A stretch of 64,000 bases of DNA from Endomychus coccineus (GCA_958510875.1 OY294067.1:258665736-258729735); one strand, 5' to 3'. Counted from the stretch's first letter, positions 47,181 to 58,531 are shown. The notes: generated by a model from the sequence alone, not told the origin. Program-made: numbers and translations.

Positions 47181-48300
47181 CGTTTATATATATATATATA
47201 TATTACTTTCAAAGGTAATATAACAAGACCTTGATAATTAGTCACCTATTTTGATTGCATCCAAATTTCGATTGTATTTTATAATAATTTAACGAGACAT
47301 AGTTTCCGCAATTAAGCTCGACGGCTCACATCCCTGATTATTAACGCCAAAATTATAACGAGTAAATTAATAAATACAAGAGAAATTTAGCAGCAATGAA
47401 AATAGTAGCTAATTGATCAAGGTTCTGTTATATTTATGCCAATTATTTCGTGAGTCCAATTAACTCATTATATCAGAGACATTTTACAAACTAGCTAAAT
47501 AGTCGGTGACTATTGTGCACCCTGCAAATAGTCGCTAATAGTATTCCAAACAGTGAAAAAAAGTGTGATTTGTTGAAGACTGATATTTGACAGGTGAAAG
47601 AAATAATTTAACTCATTATGAAATAATAGAATCGCTACAATATCCTACTTTTAAGATTTGAATACGCTTTAAGATGGATATCTATTATGGTTACGTAACA
47701 TGTTGTCAAAAATTGTTATCACATTAACTGTAACTTATCTTCCGAATTAATTTGGTCACATAGCAATTTTAGATGCAGCGGAAACCAAAATATGAATATT
47801 CGGAGAAATAGTACATGGTATTTATTGCTTCCATTCATCAGAACATTCGCAAGCAAAGTAAATTGAAATCCATCAGACGGGAGAAACCCCGCGGACTCAC
47901 GACATTCTTAGACATCTTTTGTTATCCGCTGCCTTGGTTCATTTTCATATTTCTTAGCTGTTTCCCCTAAATATCCCCCTTCTCATCATTTCCCTCGCGT
48001 ATATTATTGATCTTAATGACATGTCTTCTCTTCTCCGCTTGCATCTAATCATCCCGATAAATATATGACCACTTATCTTAAGTATTTCTCTGATATTTCA
48101 ATTTTATTTTGACGTCATTAATGCGAAATATTTCCACTTCGAAATTTATATCCCCATTGATCTTCGTATCTGTCAAATAACTAGCGAATATCCAATAAGG
48201 TACAGCTTATTGAGGTAAATTGTTCTTTATTCGTGAGAAGAATGATAAAATATAATAAACAAGTAAATCTACTTATCTAAATTGAATTTGTCAAATCTTT
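47181..48300. other. No supported gene; TA microsatellite at about 47187-47204
   Basis: A run of TA repeats is present. The remaining 1.1 kb is AT-rich and without ORFs of note. Confidence 0.4.
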
Positions 48301-48960
48301 CAAAAAACTCTTTTCGACTTATTAATTACTATTCCAACAGGAGTTGTGTGAAATATTAAGTGTCAGCTAGTTTAAAGCTCATAAGCTTGTCGGCGATAGT
48401 CAATATTGTACATACCCAGGAAAAATGGAGTTTTTAACTTATTAATTACTATCCCAACAGAAAAATGGATATACCAACTGTTTTTGACTTATCAATTACT
48501 ATACCAGCAGGAAAATAGAGATACCAACCGTTTTTGACTTATTAATTATTATCCCAACAGGAGTTCTGTGAAATATTAAGTGTCAGCGAGTTTAAAGCTT
48601 ATAAGCTTGTAGTCGAGTCACTATTGTACGAACCCAGGAAAAATTAAGATACCTGGTGTTTTTGACTTATTAATTACTATTCCAACAGGAGTTGAGCTTG
48701 TAGTCGATAGTCAATATTGTACAAACGCAGAAAAAATGAAGACACCAACTGTTTTTAACTTATTAATTACTATCTCAACAGGAGAATGAAGATACCAACT
48801 GTTTTTGACTTATTAACTACCTTCTCAACAGGAAAATGAAGATATCGACTGTTTTTGACTTATTAACTACTCAACAGGAGTTCTGTGAAATATTTAGTGT
48901 CAGCGAGTTTAAAGCTTATAATCTTGTAGTCGAGTCATTATTATACAAACCCAGGAAAAA
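48300..48960. repeat. Minisatellite with nested short and long units
   Basis: A unit of about 56 bp (TTTTTGACTTATTAATTACT, ATCCCAACAGG, AAAATGAAGATACCAACTG) is repeated seven or more times. A longer insert containing GAGTTCTGTGAAATATTAAG, AGTGTCAGCGAGTTTAAAGC and a TTGTAGTCGA word is interspersed at about 48340, 48560 and 48878, with a shortened form near 48690. The last unit runs into the left arm of the inverted-repeat element that follows. The ORF at 48836-49165 starts in the array and is a shadow. Confidence 0.85.
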
Positions 48961-50522
48961 TGGAATTACCAAATATTTTGTTCTACATAAAAGAAAGCAC
49001 CCAGTGAGATTTACCGCTCGGACCCCCTTACTCCTAATAAGCAATTTAATAAACAAACTGAATTACTCGAAAACTAATGGTGCTTTTTTGTCCAGAATCA
49101 CATCTAGGAGTTATTACAAGTCGCTGATTACGAATATGAAGTCAAAAATACCAAATTGTAGATGAAGCTTCCGTAAAACCGGAAATAGCGCTCTTAGTGT
49201 TCAATTTTTGTGTAACAAATTGAGTAACTTACACCCTGGGGGTTTTTGAAGTTGCTGATTATGAATTTATCATGAAAAAACGCATATCACAAATGGCGCT
49301 CGCGTAGAAGCACTAGTTTGAACTTGAATTGTGGTTTTCAATTTTATAAGATAAATTACTATCGTTATCTCGGTTCATGTTTTTTTTGCAAATTATTGAA
49401 ACATTTCAAATGATATTTTGTATTAGTCGATTTTAACTTCATCGTTGGAGAAATACGAAGACGAAGACTTCGGATGTGATCTTCTTTGTTTCTTATTTTT
49501 TCAATATGCTCTATCTAGCATTGATTCTTGAAAGGTCTTGCCAACATTTCTATAAATATGTCCAAATTCTTGTTTGAAATATAAACGTTCAGTGCAAATC
49601 AAACAGTCATTGAAGTAATCAAAATCTGATTCTTTTGTCGCTAAATTGATTCCTAATTTAACTTTTGGTGGGGAAATATCTGTTATAGACTCTCATTCAC
49701 GCGCTTTGGATATACTGGATAGCAATTTAGGGTTATTGTATTTCGAGCGGCAGTTTGGATGTTCAAACAAAGTTATATCTGGAGTGTCAAGGACTCTATG
49801 AAAGTGTTTATTTCTTTTTCTCGATGATTCCTTCAATCTTGACAACCCTTTCGTGACCATTTTGGCCTTTAAGTCCACAGGAAAAATTGATGCTTTTCAC
49901 CTATTCCAGAATGATGTAATTTTGTCTATAATTTTTTTATACTTAACGTTTTTCCATAGAATAGTCGATATTTCATTAATTTAGTAGCGACATCTATGAT
50001 TGGCAATTTTTTTGAGTTTATATTCCTAAGCAATTAAGTTTAAAACCCCAGAGCTTCAATTTTCAGTAATAAATAACGAATATGTGTATTTGTTAAATAT
50101 ACATCTTTTTGAAACTAGTGCTTCTACGCGAGTGCCATCTATGATTTGAATTTTTTACATCAAATTCGTAATCAGCAACCTCAAAAACAACCAGGCTGTG
50201 ATTTTTGACTATTTCCGATTTTACGGGAGTGCCATCTATAATTTGATATTCTTGACTTCATATTCGTGATCAGCGACCTAGAAGCTCCTAGCTGTGATTT
50301 TGGCGAAAAAAGCACCAATATCATTCGAGTAATTCAATTTGTTTATTAAATTGCTCATTTATTGTTTATTAGGGATAAGGGGATTTAAGCGGTAAATCTC
50401 ACTGGGTGGTTTCTTTTATGTAGGGCAAATTAAAGGCATTGCAAAAGGCTTCAGGAAAAAATATTTGGTATCTCAATTTTTCTTTATTCGACAGTTTTTT
50501 GTACAATAATGATACGACTGTA
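48905..50522. mobile_element. 1.6-kb inverted-repeat element with internal cargo (family F1)
   Basis: Left-arm sequence reappears inverted on the right: CACCCAGTGAGATTTACCGC near 48996 against GCGGTAAATCTCACTGGGTG at 50388, TTTAATAAACAAACTGAATTACTCG near 49045 against its complement near 50335, and GCTCGCGTAGAAGCACTAGT near 49298 against ACTAGTGCTTCTACGCGAGT at 50115. Arms are about 420 bp with indels. The right arm holds an internal duplication of roughly 125 bp (GAGTGCCATCTAT at 50138 and 50229). The middle 750 bp carries a decayed ORF. Arms fed by tandem repeats recall Foldback elements, but only the left side has the array. No clear target duplication. Confidence 0.7.
49445..49885 (-). 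pseudogene. Cargo ORF of the F1 element, cysteine-motif protein of unknown role
   Basis: One minus-strand frame, broken by a single TGA at 49693-49695, reads KGLSRLKESSRKRNKHFHRV, then DITLFEHPNCRSKYNNPK, then past the stop ESDFDYFNDCLICTERLYF and CTE. The H-x2-C...Y...DC-x2-C pattern resembles an N-terminal zinc-binding region found in uncharacterised, transposon-associated proteins of insects and cnidarians. That link is from pattern memory. It ends at a second stop near 49508. The length, about 125 codons, and the stop codon suggest a dead fragment of a longer protein. Confidence 0.5.
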
Positions 50523-50760
50523 ATGCTTCACATATCTTATATAGGTCAGAAGGTTGGAGATTTAACTACTTGTACATATTTCATTATTCCAGTATTATGA
50601 AATTTCACATTTTTCTTCATGAATTTAATGAATATTGATCTAACTTTAGCTACATTCTGATATTCTGAGTAAATCAAGATTTAAAACAAGTTCCTTTTTA
50701 ATACACTGAAAAAGTTCACAACTGTTGATACACTGTAATAGTAATGAGTACGAAATTTTC
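50523..50760. other. No recognised feature
   Basis: AT-rich spacer. Confidence 0.4.
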
Positions 50761-50885
50761 ACCCTCATTCACTGAAAATACTAGTAAAGTACTATCAGTT
50801 CATCTGATAATGGCTACTTGGTAGCTGGAAGGTTCTTAGTGTTTCATAGTATTTTCAGTGGATAAGGGTGATTATTTTGTATTCA
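50761..50885 (+). repeat. Hammerhead-like dispersed repeat, copy 2, with long enclosing stem
   Basis: Core at 50804-50830: CTGATAA, GGCTAC, TTG, GTAGCT, GGAA. Here both boxes are one base off canonical. TCACCCTCATTCACTGAAAATACT at 50760 pairs with AGTATTTTCAGTGGATAAGGGTGA near 50848-50871, forming a long outer stem that encloses the core, as stem I would in a type I hammerhead. This is the only copy in the window where the 5' strand of the outer stem is evident. Confidence 0.55.
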
Positions 50886-51214
50886 TTAAGTTCCTTTTTA
50901 TTCAGAAATGTATACCTATTGAGAGTAGGTACAATAAATCTGTCTGAAAATATGGCTTTTGTGGAAAAAGTTATTTCTCTCTAAGTCGTTAGCGGGGCAT
51001 GTGGCGAGCTTCGAACAAAAAAGTTGTAACCCCTCAGCCTCGGGCATTTGAGGAATATCTAAATGATTTTGGATATTATTTTACGCGAGAATGGTAGGTC
51101 GTGAAGAAAAATTCCAAAATCAGGAATTGTAGTATCTACAATTTATCTCGTGCGGTCGCTGCGCTACAACGTAAAGTACATAAAGCAGAAAGCGGCAAAA
51201 ATGTCTTTTTCGTG

Positions 51215-51270
51215 TTTTTCAGTCGAATCTGTGCTTTGTAGATTATGAGCAGCTGCTAGTAATATCTCCA
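51215..51270 (-). mobile_element. Short LINE family L-A scrap
   Basis: GTCGAATCTGTGCTTTGTAG then ATTATGAGCAGCTGCT matches the equivalent segments at 28270-28305 and 43145-43180 in the same orientation. It is only about 55 bases long. Confidence 0.5.
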
Positions 51271-51350
51271 TTGGATCGAGCTCCTTCTAAAAGCAATAAT
51301 TCATATCCAAAAAGTCAACTAATATCCTGCCAGTGGCTGCTATGGAAAAA

Positions 51351-52664
51351 GGCAATCCAGCGATCTGTCCAAACGAAAGCAATATGGCGGCTGGGGCAAA
51401 AATTGTGTTATGTCATAAGCGACCATAGTGATAAAAGTGCCTAGTTTGCTATTTTCTGTGCGAATTTGAGTAGTTTTTCAATTCTGGATGATTATTAGTG
51501 CTTCGACTGAAGAAAAATGAACGTTACTTGCATTGTGGTTGCCTGTAGGTCTCGCACGACATGAATGAAGTCGAGTTTTACTCGATTCCTACAGTTGTAA
51601 ATCACAAGTTTTGGACCAGTAAAAATGACTTATCGAGGAAGAGACGAGATTTATGGTTAGCTGCAATCAAGCGAGAGGATCTCACGGATTCGAAAATCAA
51701 ATATCATAGAATCTGCAGCAGACATTCTATAACAGGTGAGTCGTTGCAAATTTGAGTGTCCACTGAAAATTATTAGACTTATTGATTACTGTGATAAAAC
51801 TTTTCCTTAGGATTCTGGTGACTAAATAGAAATATTTTGAAATATGTATGTTTTTCAATTTGAACCTTTCCTTCATAGATATTTCAGCCAAATGTCTAAA
51901 GAGTCAAGCAAGTTTCATGATAGGTGTGCTGGATCTTTTAGAAAGCCTTGAAATTGATAAGCACAAAAAGCATATTTGTTGAATATGGTATGTTTGAACT
52001 TATTTTACTCTCATGACCATTTGATAACTTGTTGAATCTTTCGATCCTATTGAACCTTCTTAGAATCAAACAGCTCATCTTTTGCACCTACCATAATAAA
52101 ACATCTCATATGATATTAATAGAAATTACATTTTGCAATAGTAGTTTCGTGAAGCCTATTTATATTGGATATTGTTGTCAAGTTATTCGATGATTGGTAT
52201 TCAATTAAAGGTACTTGACTGAATTAGTAGAACAAGGAATGATCAACTATTTATTTATTGACACAAACAACTAAAAATGCTAAATAAGAAATTAGATCAT
52301 GAAATCAGTTTTTAAATGAAATATAAATAGTATTCTTATCAAAGACGAACAGTATATGTAGATTCATGTGAAGACATAATATTATTTTTTAATAAAGATC
52401 ACAGATATGGTTGTATTTTCAAACATACCGTTCATCACTCTACCGTTCGTACACAACACATACCGTTCACGTCTCTGTTTTTCAACAATAGGGTATTCGG
52501 GTAATCACTCTACATCTGAATATTATTGATTAACAACACTAAAGCTTCGAAAATATCCAAAAATACACTTTCACTTGCCCAACGACCACACTGGCAATGA
52601 TGTTCTTATGGCGATTATCAATTTATGTGCCCTCAACCGCCATATTGGTGTGATGTGGATTGCC
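51351..52664. repeat. Inverted GGCAATCC / CAATATGGCGG motif pair around the THAP exon
   Basis: GGCAATCC at 51351-51358 and CAATATGGCGG at 51380-51390 reappear inverted as CCGCCATATTG at 52637-52647 and GGATTGCC at 52657-52664. The spacing between the two words differs (21 against 9 bases). They could be degenerate terminal repeats of a transposon carrying the THAP exon, or two promoter-type motif sets (ATGGCGG is YY1-like) facing each other. Confidence 0.35.
51517..51735 (+). pseudogene. THAP-domain first exon with a frameshift
   Basis: From ATG at 51517 the first frame gives MNVTCIVVACRSR, the C-x4-C half of a THAP zinc finger, and stops at 51562. The domain resumes in another frame at 51561: EVEFYSIPTVV, LSRKRRDLWLAAIKREDL, then KYHRICSRHSITG at 51690-51733. 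The C-x2-H pair (CSRH) and the invariant W (in LWLAA) are present. The HF expected after the C-x2-H has become HS. Directly after ITG the sequence is CAG-GTGAGT, a good 5' splice site, as in THAP genes whose first exon ends here. A one-base addition or two-base loss separates the halves. THAP domains bind DNA and occur in host genes and in P-element-type transposases; which one applies is undecided. No second exon was recognised. Confidence 0.75.
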
Positions 52665-53831
52665 CTATATTATCAAGAAAAGTCATATATCCATATAATT
52701 CGATTACATTTTTCAATAAGGAAAGGTTTTTAGAACAAGTACACGAGTATTTCTAACACAGAATTGGATATATGTTCAATTATTAAAAGAAACTACCCTC
52801 AATAATTGTATAATGGATTCACATAAATGGAGCCAACTTCATTGAACATTAAACATTAAACATTCTCCATGTTTATGGTATTCCATCAGAAACAGCCGGA
52901 AATCATTATCGCACTGTTTCTGCAGAAATGTTTAGTAACATGATTAAATATATTCATTCTTGATTAATACAATGGAACGATAATATATGGATATCAATTT
53001 TTCCTTCGATCAATATCTTATTCTATAATGGAATTATATTACTGAATTCATCATAGTTTAGTAATAAATGAAGTAATTTCACGCCTGAATGAAGAGATTT
53101 ATCTTACACACATATTTACGATATGTACCAGCTACAACCAATAAACATTCTTGGAATTTTAGGTTAAGCACATAATATAATACATTTTGTTTAAAATGTG
53201 ATAGAGGTAGCGAATATTACAATCATGAAATATCGTATTTATAACTATTTCTAAGAGGTGTTGCATGAAAGTACATTCCTAGAGTGTATTGATCAAATGA
53301 GATTTGATGAGGCAAATCCATATGCGTATAAATCGTATAATGTACCAACCTATTCTAATAAAGCAGCAAGCCCCTAGCAGTATTACCCATATTATTCTGA
53401 TACGGTGTTGAAATCGTAAATTCGATAGTCCTTGAATGGAAGTCCCTTCAGGAGTTTTCAAGAATGGGTCTTCATTAATATTGGTTTACTACCATGTTCA
53501 CGATACAATGTCACGCTTACATCATCCAATAATTGGAAGTACAACCAAGCAATAAATCGAAATGTGACGAATGAATATCTTTCGAGTTAAGACATGATGA
53601 ACGATTATTATGTACCTAGTTTGAAGCCGTTTTGGTCGGATTCGTTCATATTATCCAAGAATAATTTTAATTCAATTTTGGAAATGTTTGGAGAAGATTT
53701 CAGCATTTTCATAAGATCTAAACATGACGATAATTTACTGAGAGAGTTCACAACTTGGATACACTGTAACACTGATATGTACAAAATATACACCTTTATC
53801 CATTAAAAATAATATCAAAGTAATAAGGACA
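52665..53831. other. AT-rich DNA without supported features
   Basis: ORFs of 60-70 codons at 53279-53806 overlap on both strands and carry no domain. Confidence 0.4.
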
Positions 53832-53858
53832 TTTCAGCTACCAAGTAGCCATCTTCAG
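53780..53858 (-). repeat. Hammerhead-like dispersed repeat, copy 3
   Basis: The minus strand at 53858-53832 reads CTGAAGA, GGCTAC, TTG, GTAGCT, GAAA. This is the best-preserved core of the family: both boxes are canonical (N7 is A) and stem II has six pairs, the last a wobble, with one unpaired U. The tail TTTTTAATGGATAAAGGTGT follows, matching the other copies. Confidence 0.65.
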
Positions 53859-54115
53859 AGTAAGCTAAACTAGACAACAAAATCTACTTATTTGAATACT
53901 ATTTGGGGTTGATAATGCGAACAAGGGGCAATAGCTGGCAATAAATCTGAATTTAATTAATTGTTGTTTCGCTTATACATTTCCATTCCTTCTAAATTCC
54001 CTAGATGTTTGTCCTTACAGTGTTTTCAAAATGATAAACTTTCTTTAGAAATAGAGTGACCTGCATCTAAGATATTATTTAAACAGGCACATTATGTTTT
54101 CTAATTTAATTTACC

Positions 54116-54190
54116 CTGACGATGGTTATTTCGTAGCTGAAAGGTTCTTAGTATTTAAATAGTATTTTTAGTGACTTTTGTACGTATTAG
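54116..54190 (+). repeat. Hammerhead-like dispersed repeat, copy 4
   Basis: Core at 54116-54142: CTGACGA, GGTTAT, TTC, GTAGCT, GAAA. Boxes are canonical with N7 = C. Stem II is weaker than in copy 3 but the pairing changes include wobble partners. Downstream TCTTAGTATTTAAATAGTAT and TTTTTAGTGA are shared with copies 1-3. It is inverted relative to copy 3, 260 bases away. Confidence 0.6.
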
Positions 54191-54199
54191 TGATAACGA

Positions 54200-54464
54200 T
54201 AATTCAAGAATTTTTAGAAACTCATTTATTCTTCCAGTTTTAGACCAATATGTTTGGTGGGATCTACAAAATTCCACGAACGCAATTCCCCGAAGGAAAA
54301 CTCCTCTCCTCGAATAACAATTGACAGAACGGGAAATTGCCTGATCATAACCTGTAGTTTTTTAATGTTTTTGTACTTTCCTTCACACTTTAGCCCACTG
54401 ACATTATACTTCTGAATAAACCATAGCCGATTCTGGGCGGTGGCGCCCAATTTCCTGGGGTCAA
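54200..54464. other. Unassigned sequence with an open minus-strand frame
   Basis: A 90-codon minus-strand frame (54226-54498) contains RKLGATAQNRLWFIQKYNV and ELRSWNFVDPTKHIG but no known domain. It sits between two repeats, so it may be part of one. Confidence 0.3.
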
Positions 54465-54850
54465 GCTTCCACCTTCTCCAGTAAGGCATATTCCACAATC
54501 CCTAATATGAAGATGTCAGGTACAACTATTCCTGTGAAGTCTTCCATAACCATGCTCCGGATCAACACCAACAGCACCCTCTCATGGGACGATCATGTGA
54601 GGTCCATTGCAAAAACCGCTTCACAAAAAAAGATTTCCTATTTCGGGCCAAGAGCTATTTTACATCACAGCAGCTCCTCATGATCTACAATTGACCTGTC
54701 CTGGAGTACTGCTCATATGTTTGGAGTTCGGATGCCAAACATACGCTGAAGCTCATGCATTCTATACAGAAGAGAGCTATTCGTTTGGAAGATAATGTCA
54801 CACATTGACCTCTCTAGAACATCGTAAAGAATGAAGTTGATTTAACTATT
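54465..54850 (+). mobile_element. LINE family L-A 3' fragment
   Basis: Frames switch through FLQ-ARHIPQSLI-like text, then HSTLSWDDHV-like coding near 54570, and SQQLLMIYN near 54662-54690. VLLICLEFGCQTYAEAHAF at 54705-54765 and RAIRLEDNVTH-like text near 54780-54805 follow. The blocks and their order equal those of the 28-kb copy. Frameshifts are frequent. Confidence 0.8.
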
Positions 54851-55479
54851 TGTTTAACTAGTTTCACATGTTCACTGACCAAAAATAGTCTTTATCCGAT
54901 CAAAAATGACCAAATTTTGCATTTTAATAGTTTATTTATTGTTCATGAACAATATACACAATCTGCTTAACTCTATGTGTGGTCAAATTTTATTCTGATG
55001 ACATTCTGAAGAGAACGCGCTCTGTCCCATCAAAATCAATCCATTTCCCAAGAAATTACGGGTTTGGCTTATTTTGATACCCATTTGACTGCACTAAATA
55101 GTCCAAGATATAGCGCACGTAGACGAATGAATGCGGCATTCACGTGAACAGAATACTCACATCGCTGTTTCAAATGCTGACTAGTCTAGAACACACATGC
55201 AATTTTGTTTGAATCGCTAAAAATTTGATTAAAAATGAAATATTCTCACACCGGCTCATACGGCGTTGTTGATTTCTACAATACATGGCGATCGAACAAT
55301 GACTCCGATTCACTCAAAATTTTCACGTAGCAACATGATGCGTCTTAATCATAATTTACGGATTAATTTGAAGGTTTCGGGCGAAGAACCTGAGGTTGCA
55401 TTATCTGGAATACACAATAACAATAACTGAAGAATGTAGCAGCTAATTTCATTAAAACTCAATTGTCAAGAGATAGATT
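54851..55479. other. No recognised feature
   Basis: AT-rich DNA; nothing identifiable before the Penelope-like block. Confidence 0.4.
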
Positions 55480-55685
55480 TGTTGATTATGAAGTTAAAAT
55501 ACCAAGTCTATCAAACAGAAATCAATTATTAACGGTATCATTTTTACACGTGCAGATAAAGGATATTCAATTATTGCAATCAACAGAAATGGACTATCGA
55601 TACGACTGTTATTTTTTTTAAATACGCAAAATTGAAATCAGTCCCGACAGATAAGTATCAGAAAGAAATCAAAGAGTATCGGTTT
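55480..55685 (+). mobile_element. Penelope-like element (second subfamily), 5' part, left of LINE insertion
   Basis: The plus strand reads IITGI-like text then FTRADKGYSIIAINRNGLS near 55545-55600, the TRADKG..VV block that precedes the RT domain in Penelope-like elements. Further on come IKSVPTDKYQKEIKEYR-like words. The reading resumes at 56690 after the inserted LINE. It belongs to a different subfamily from the 14- and 46-kb copies. Confidence 0.7.
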
Positions 55686-55689
55686 CATT

Positions 55690-56680
55690 GTATCATTTTG
55701 TCTTGGGGATGTTTTCATACTGCGACCTAAAAGATCTATTGCGGTCCCTTCTGCTGCTGCTGCGCCCTTCAGGATATCTCGGCTATAGAAGTTCCTCCAA
55801 CCCTGTGGCTTTATGAAAGTTCAGTATGTCGGATGGCTTCGCGTTAAGTAACTCTCCCTCTTCTATATGATATGCCCCAAAGTGTCGTGCTCTTAGGTTT
55901 TGCAAGGTAGTGCATTCTGCGAGAATGTGTATGGAAGTTTCGCCTTTCTCCTCACAGAATCTATTTCTTCTATTAATCCCAGCCTCTCAAGGTTTACTCC
56001 CAACCGGCATTGCCCTATTAGCATTCTCGTTAGTATTCTAAGTTTATTTTCACTAAGTTTAATGCAGTCATTAGATTGCTTTTGGTTGTATAGTTTCCCA
56101 GAAGTATTATCGCTCGCCTCAGCCCTTACAGACCTATTCAATGGTGATCTTTTGTTATCTACTTATTTTTCAAGTTCTTCCGGTTTTGTGCTGTTGTGCT
56201 TATCCTGCAGAAGGGTTTAGGTCTCACAAATGGTGTTTCGTCCTGCTTTTTCGTTACTTTCCACCCCGGTGTGCCCCATATTACATAGCGTTGTTCTTGC
56301 TTCATTTAGTTTTGTAACCATTCCCTGACCATCTTGGGGTTGATCACGTGAGAGCTCAGTACGTGGAGGGTTGCTTGATTATACGACATGATGACTATTC
56401 CCTGTCTGCGGAGGTCTCGTTCTATATTGGACTGAACACATTTTCCTATAGCGTGAATCTGCGTTTGGAAAATGCTCGGAGATTTGCTTAAGCTTTCAGA
56501 ATATTTGGTTTCAGGCCCATACACTCCTATTCTGAGTCTGGGATGGTGTTTTCGTCCCATTTATTTTTGCGACTTTGTTTCATTACAAATTGTTTTGTGA
56601 AGCTATTACGTTTTTCCATCTTATCTTGAGGCATGTTCCTGGTTCTTACAGGGAGGGTCTCTGGTTCAATGTGTAATATA
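55690..56680 (-). mobile_element. 5'-truncated LINE (R1/LOA/Jockey-like) RNase H and C-terminal end
   Basis: The minus strand reads RIGVYGPETKYSESLSKSPS and IFQTQIHAIGKCVQ at 56540-56440. IVIMSYNQATLHVLSSHVIN then MVREWLQN runs to 56306. The E of the HAIxxC region is replaced by Q and the D of MSDSQAAL by Y, both of which would kill RNase H activity. NKLRILTRMLIGQCRLGVNL near 56055-56000 is the GLLTGHC block; further frames give ARHFGAYHIEEGELLN and PSDILNFHKATGLEELL near 55870-55790. Only the last third of ORF2 is present, as expected for a 5'-truncated LINE insertion, and it lies inside a Penelope-like element in the opposite orientation. Confidence 0.85.
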
Positions 56681-56689
56681 ATACAATTT

Positions 56690-57275
56690 ATCTCTTATAC
56701 ATTCACAGCTACCTAAATTATATTCTTTCATTATTAAACTTCATACGATCAATAATCCCATTCGTAACAGCCCATCAGTCAAGATATCTGAGCAACTTGT
56801 AAAAACCATGCTAGTAACCACTTTACGTTACTTTTCTCCGAAATATAGTATCAGAAACTCATAATTATTTGATACAATTCAAAATATTGTAATTTTAGAT
56901 AATGCTAAATTAGATACATCCGACGTACAAAACCTATTTCCCAGTATACCCACTCGCACACTTTGAATTGAACAGTTGATCAAGTTAAAAATCATATACC
57001 AACCCGTGTATTGAACAAGAGGCAACCAATTTTCTTGCGACTTCAAAACAGAATTGTTTTCAATTTGTCGAAAAATGGTTTAACTATGGGTAACCCATTG
57101 AGCCCCTTACTGGAAGAAATATATATATGGATAATTTGGAAACCGAAATTAATAATCACTCCTCTATGGAAAAGCTCATATTTTGGTATAGGTTGAGGAC
57201 ATCATAGTTGTTAGGTGATGTGAATTATTTTTCGAATGTCTTTTGATGATGTTCGTGAGACCGAAACGTACTTAA
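56690..57275 (+). mobile_element. Penelope-like element (second subfamily), RT and tail, right of LINE insertion
   Basis: LPKLYSFIIKLHTINNPIR at 56710-56765 matches the PKIYGLPKIHK...PLRP block. SDVQNLFPSIPTRTL at 56920-56966 corresponds to the DVxSLFxxIP block. NGLTMGNPLSPLLEEIYI at 57073-57126 corresponds to the GLAMGxPLSPxLAxIFM block, followed after a shift by MDNLETEI and LIFWYRL. The YVDD motif is lost, apparently as VED near 57195. The endonuclease is deleted, and the tail with a hammerhead-like core follows within 60 bases. Confidence 0.8.
57243..57267 (+). ncRNA. Hammerhead-like core at the Penelope tail
   Basis: TTGATGA, GTTC, GTGA loop, GACC, GAAAC, then GTAC. The first box has C-to-T at its first base; the rest is canonical and stem II has three of four pairs with a GNRA tetraloop (GTGA). 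Confidence 0.45.
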
Positions 57276-58530
57276 ACACGAAAATATAATAGACATGAGT
57301 GTTAATGCGACTTATTTCCCAAGAACTTACATCTAACACACTGTATATATAACATATGAACGTGGTTCAATAAATAAGACTTGGTATCAATGGTATGACT
57401 TGTTGGAACTTGAATGACTTTCAGTCGGCTCATTGATTGCAATAGCTTTTGTTGATGGATAATTCTGAGGGTTTTATACCAATAGCCAGTAATTTCAACA
57501 TATCTGCGGGATATAATTATTGTGATCATGTGTTGTATTGATGCTTTATTGTTAGTCGAGAACCACTATGCATAACATTTCCCTCTCGGTCAACATCTCC
57601 TGTTGAGATGTATATTAAATGAGAATTCCTTATAGGATTCAGCGATCATTCTCTGATGAATCGTCAATACATTAGCTGCAAGTGTGGAATTCAAAATGTG
57701 AACATAGATAAGACATGTTCAAGTGGAATGCACAATCTCATGTGTGTATCCTTTCTTGCAATTATTGGCCCTGTTTTTGGCCGAAAACTTTTGTCGTGTG
57801 AGAGCTGAAGACTTCGTATTACTATAAGTATAGTAATTCAAAGTCTCACAACACAAAAGTTCCGAAATATCCTGAGCGTTATTTTAATAAATCACATAAT
57901 ATATCTAACCCATTGTACCTGTAATTTCATTCTAAAATTACTAATGGTTCTACATTCTTACCGTCATAAAAGTCGAAAAGTACTTACCTTCGTTTATATT
58001 CGTATCGGAAGACATCTACCACCTTCTTTAGTCTAGTAAACCGCTTTTGTAACCAAAAGCCATTAAAATACATGATGGTGGTTGACGGACCAAGTCAAGT
58101 GGTTCCCTCGTTGTTTTGATGGTCCTGTTATGTCATACAATAAAAATAACTACGCGCACCGTGTCAATACCCTCTATATACCAAAGGCCTGAACGCTGAC
58201 AATAAACATAACAAGTATGTTCTCATCAACAAAATTTGATCGCGCATGTCCATGGTGTGACAGGTGATAAATATTGGAATTTAACAGAGTTTTACCTAAT
58301 TCTTGAAGAAAATTGTCTGTTGCACCTGGTTCTTAGGTGTCCTTCTGTGAGTGGAGTGTATTATTACCTATAAATACGCGTATGTATGAGTGCTATAACT
58401 CGATAGAGTTTTTGAGAAGTTCAAATGTATTAGTTGAGTAGAACATTAACTGTGTTTTTTATGTGAAATTGATTACCTCCAAAAATGTCACCTGATGTCT
58501 GAAAATAAGTCCATAGGTATGTACTACTTA
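57276..58530. other. No supported gene
   Basis: AT-rich DNA; a 75-codon minus ORF at 57302-57529 has no domain. It could be the start of an intron downstream of the exon at 58532. Confidence 0.4.
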
Positions 58531-58531
58531 C

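Noticed and set aside
48300..48960. Tandem array as a CRISPR array
   Set aside because: The units are contiguous minisatellite repeats without unique spacers, in a eukaryotic setting.
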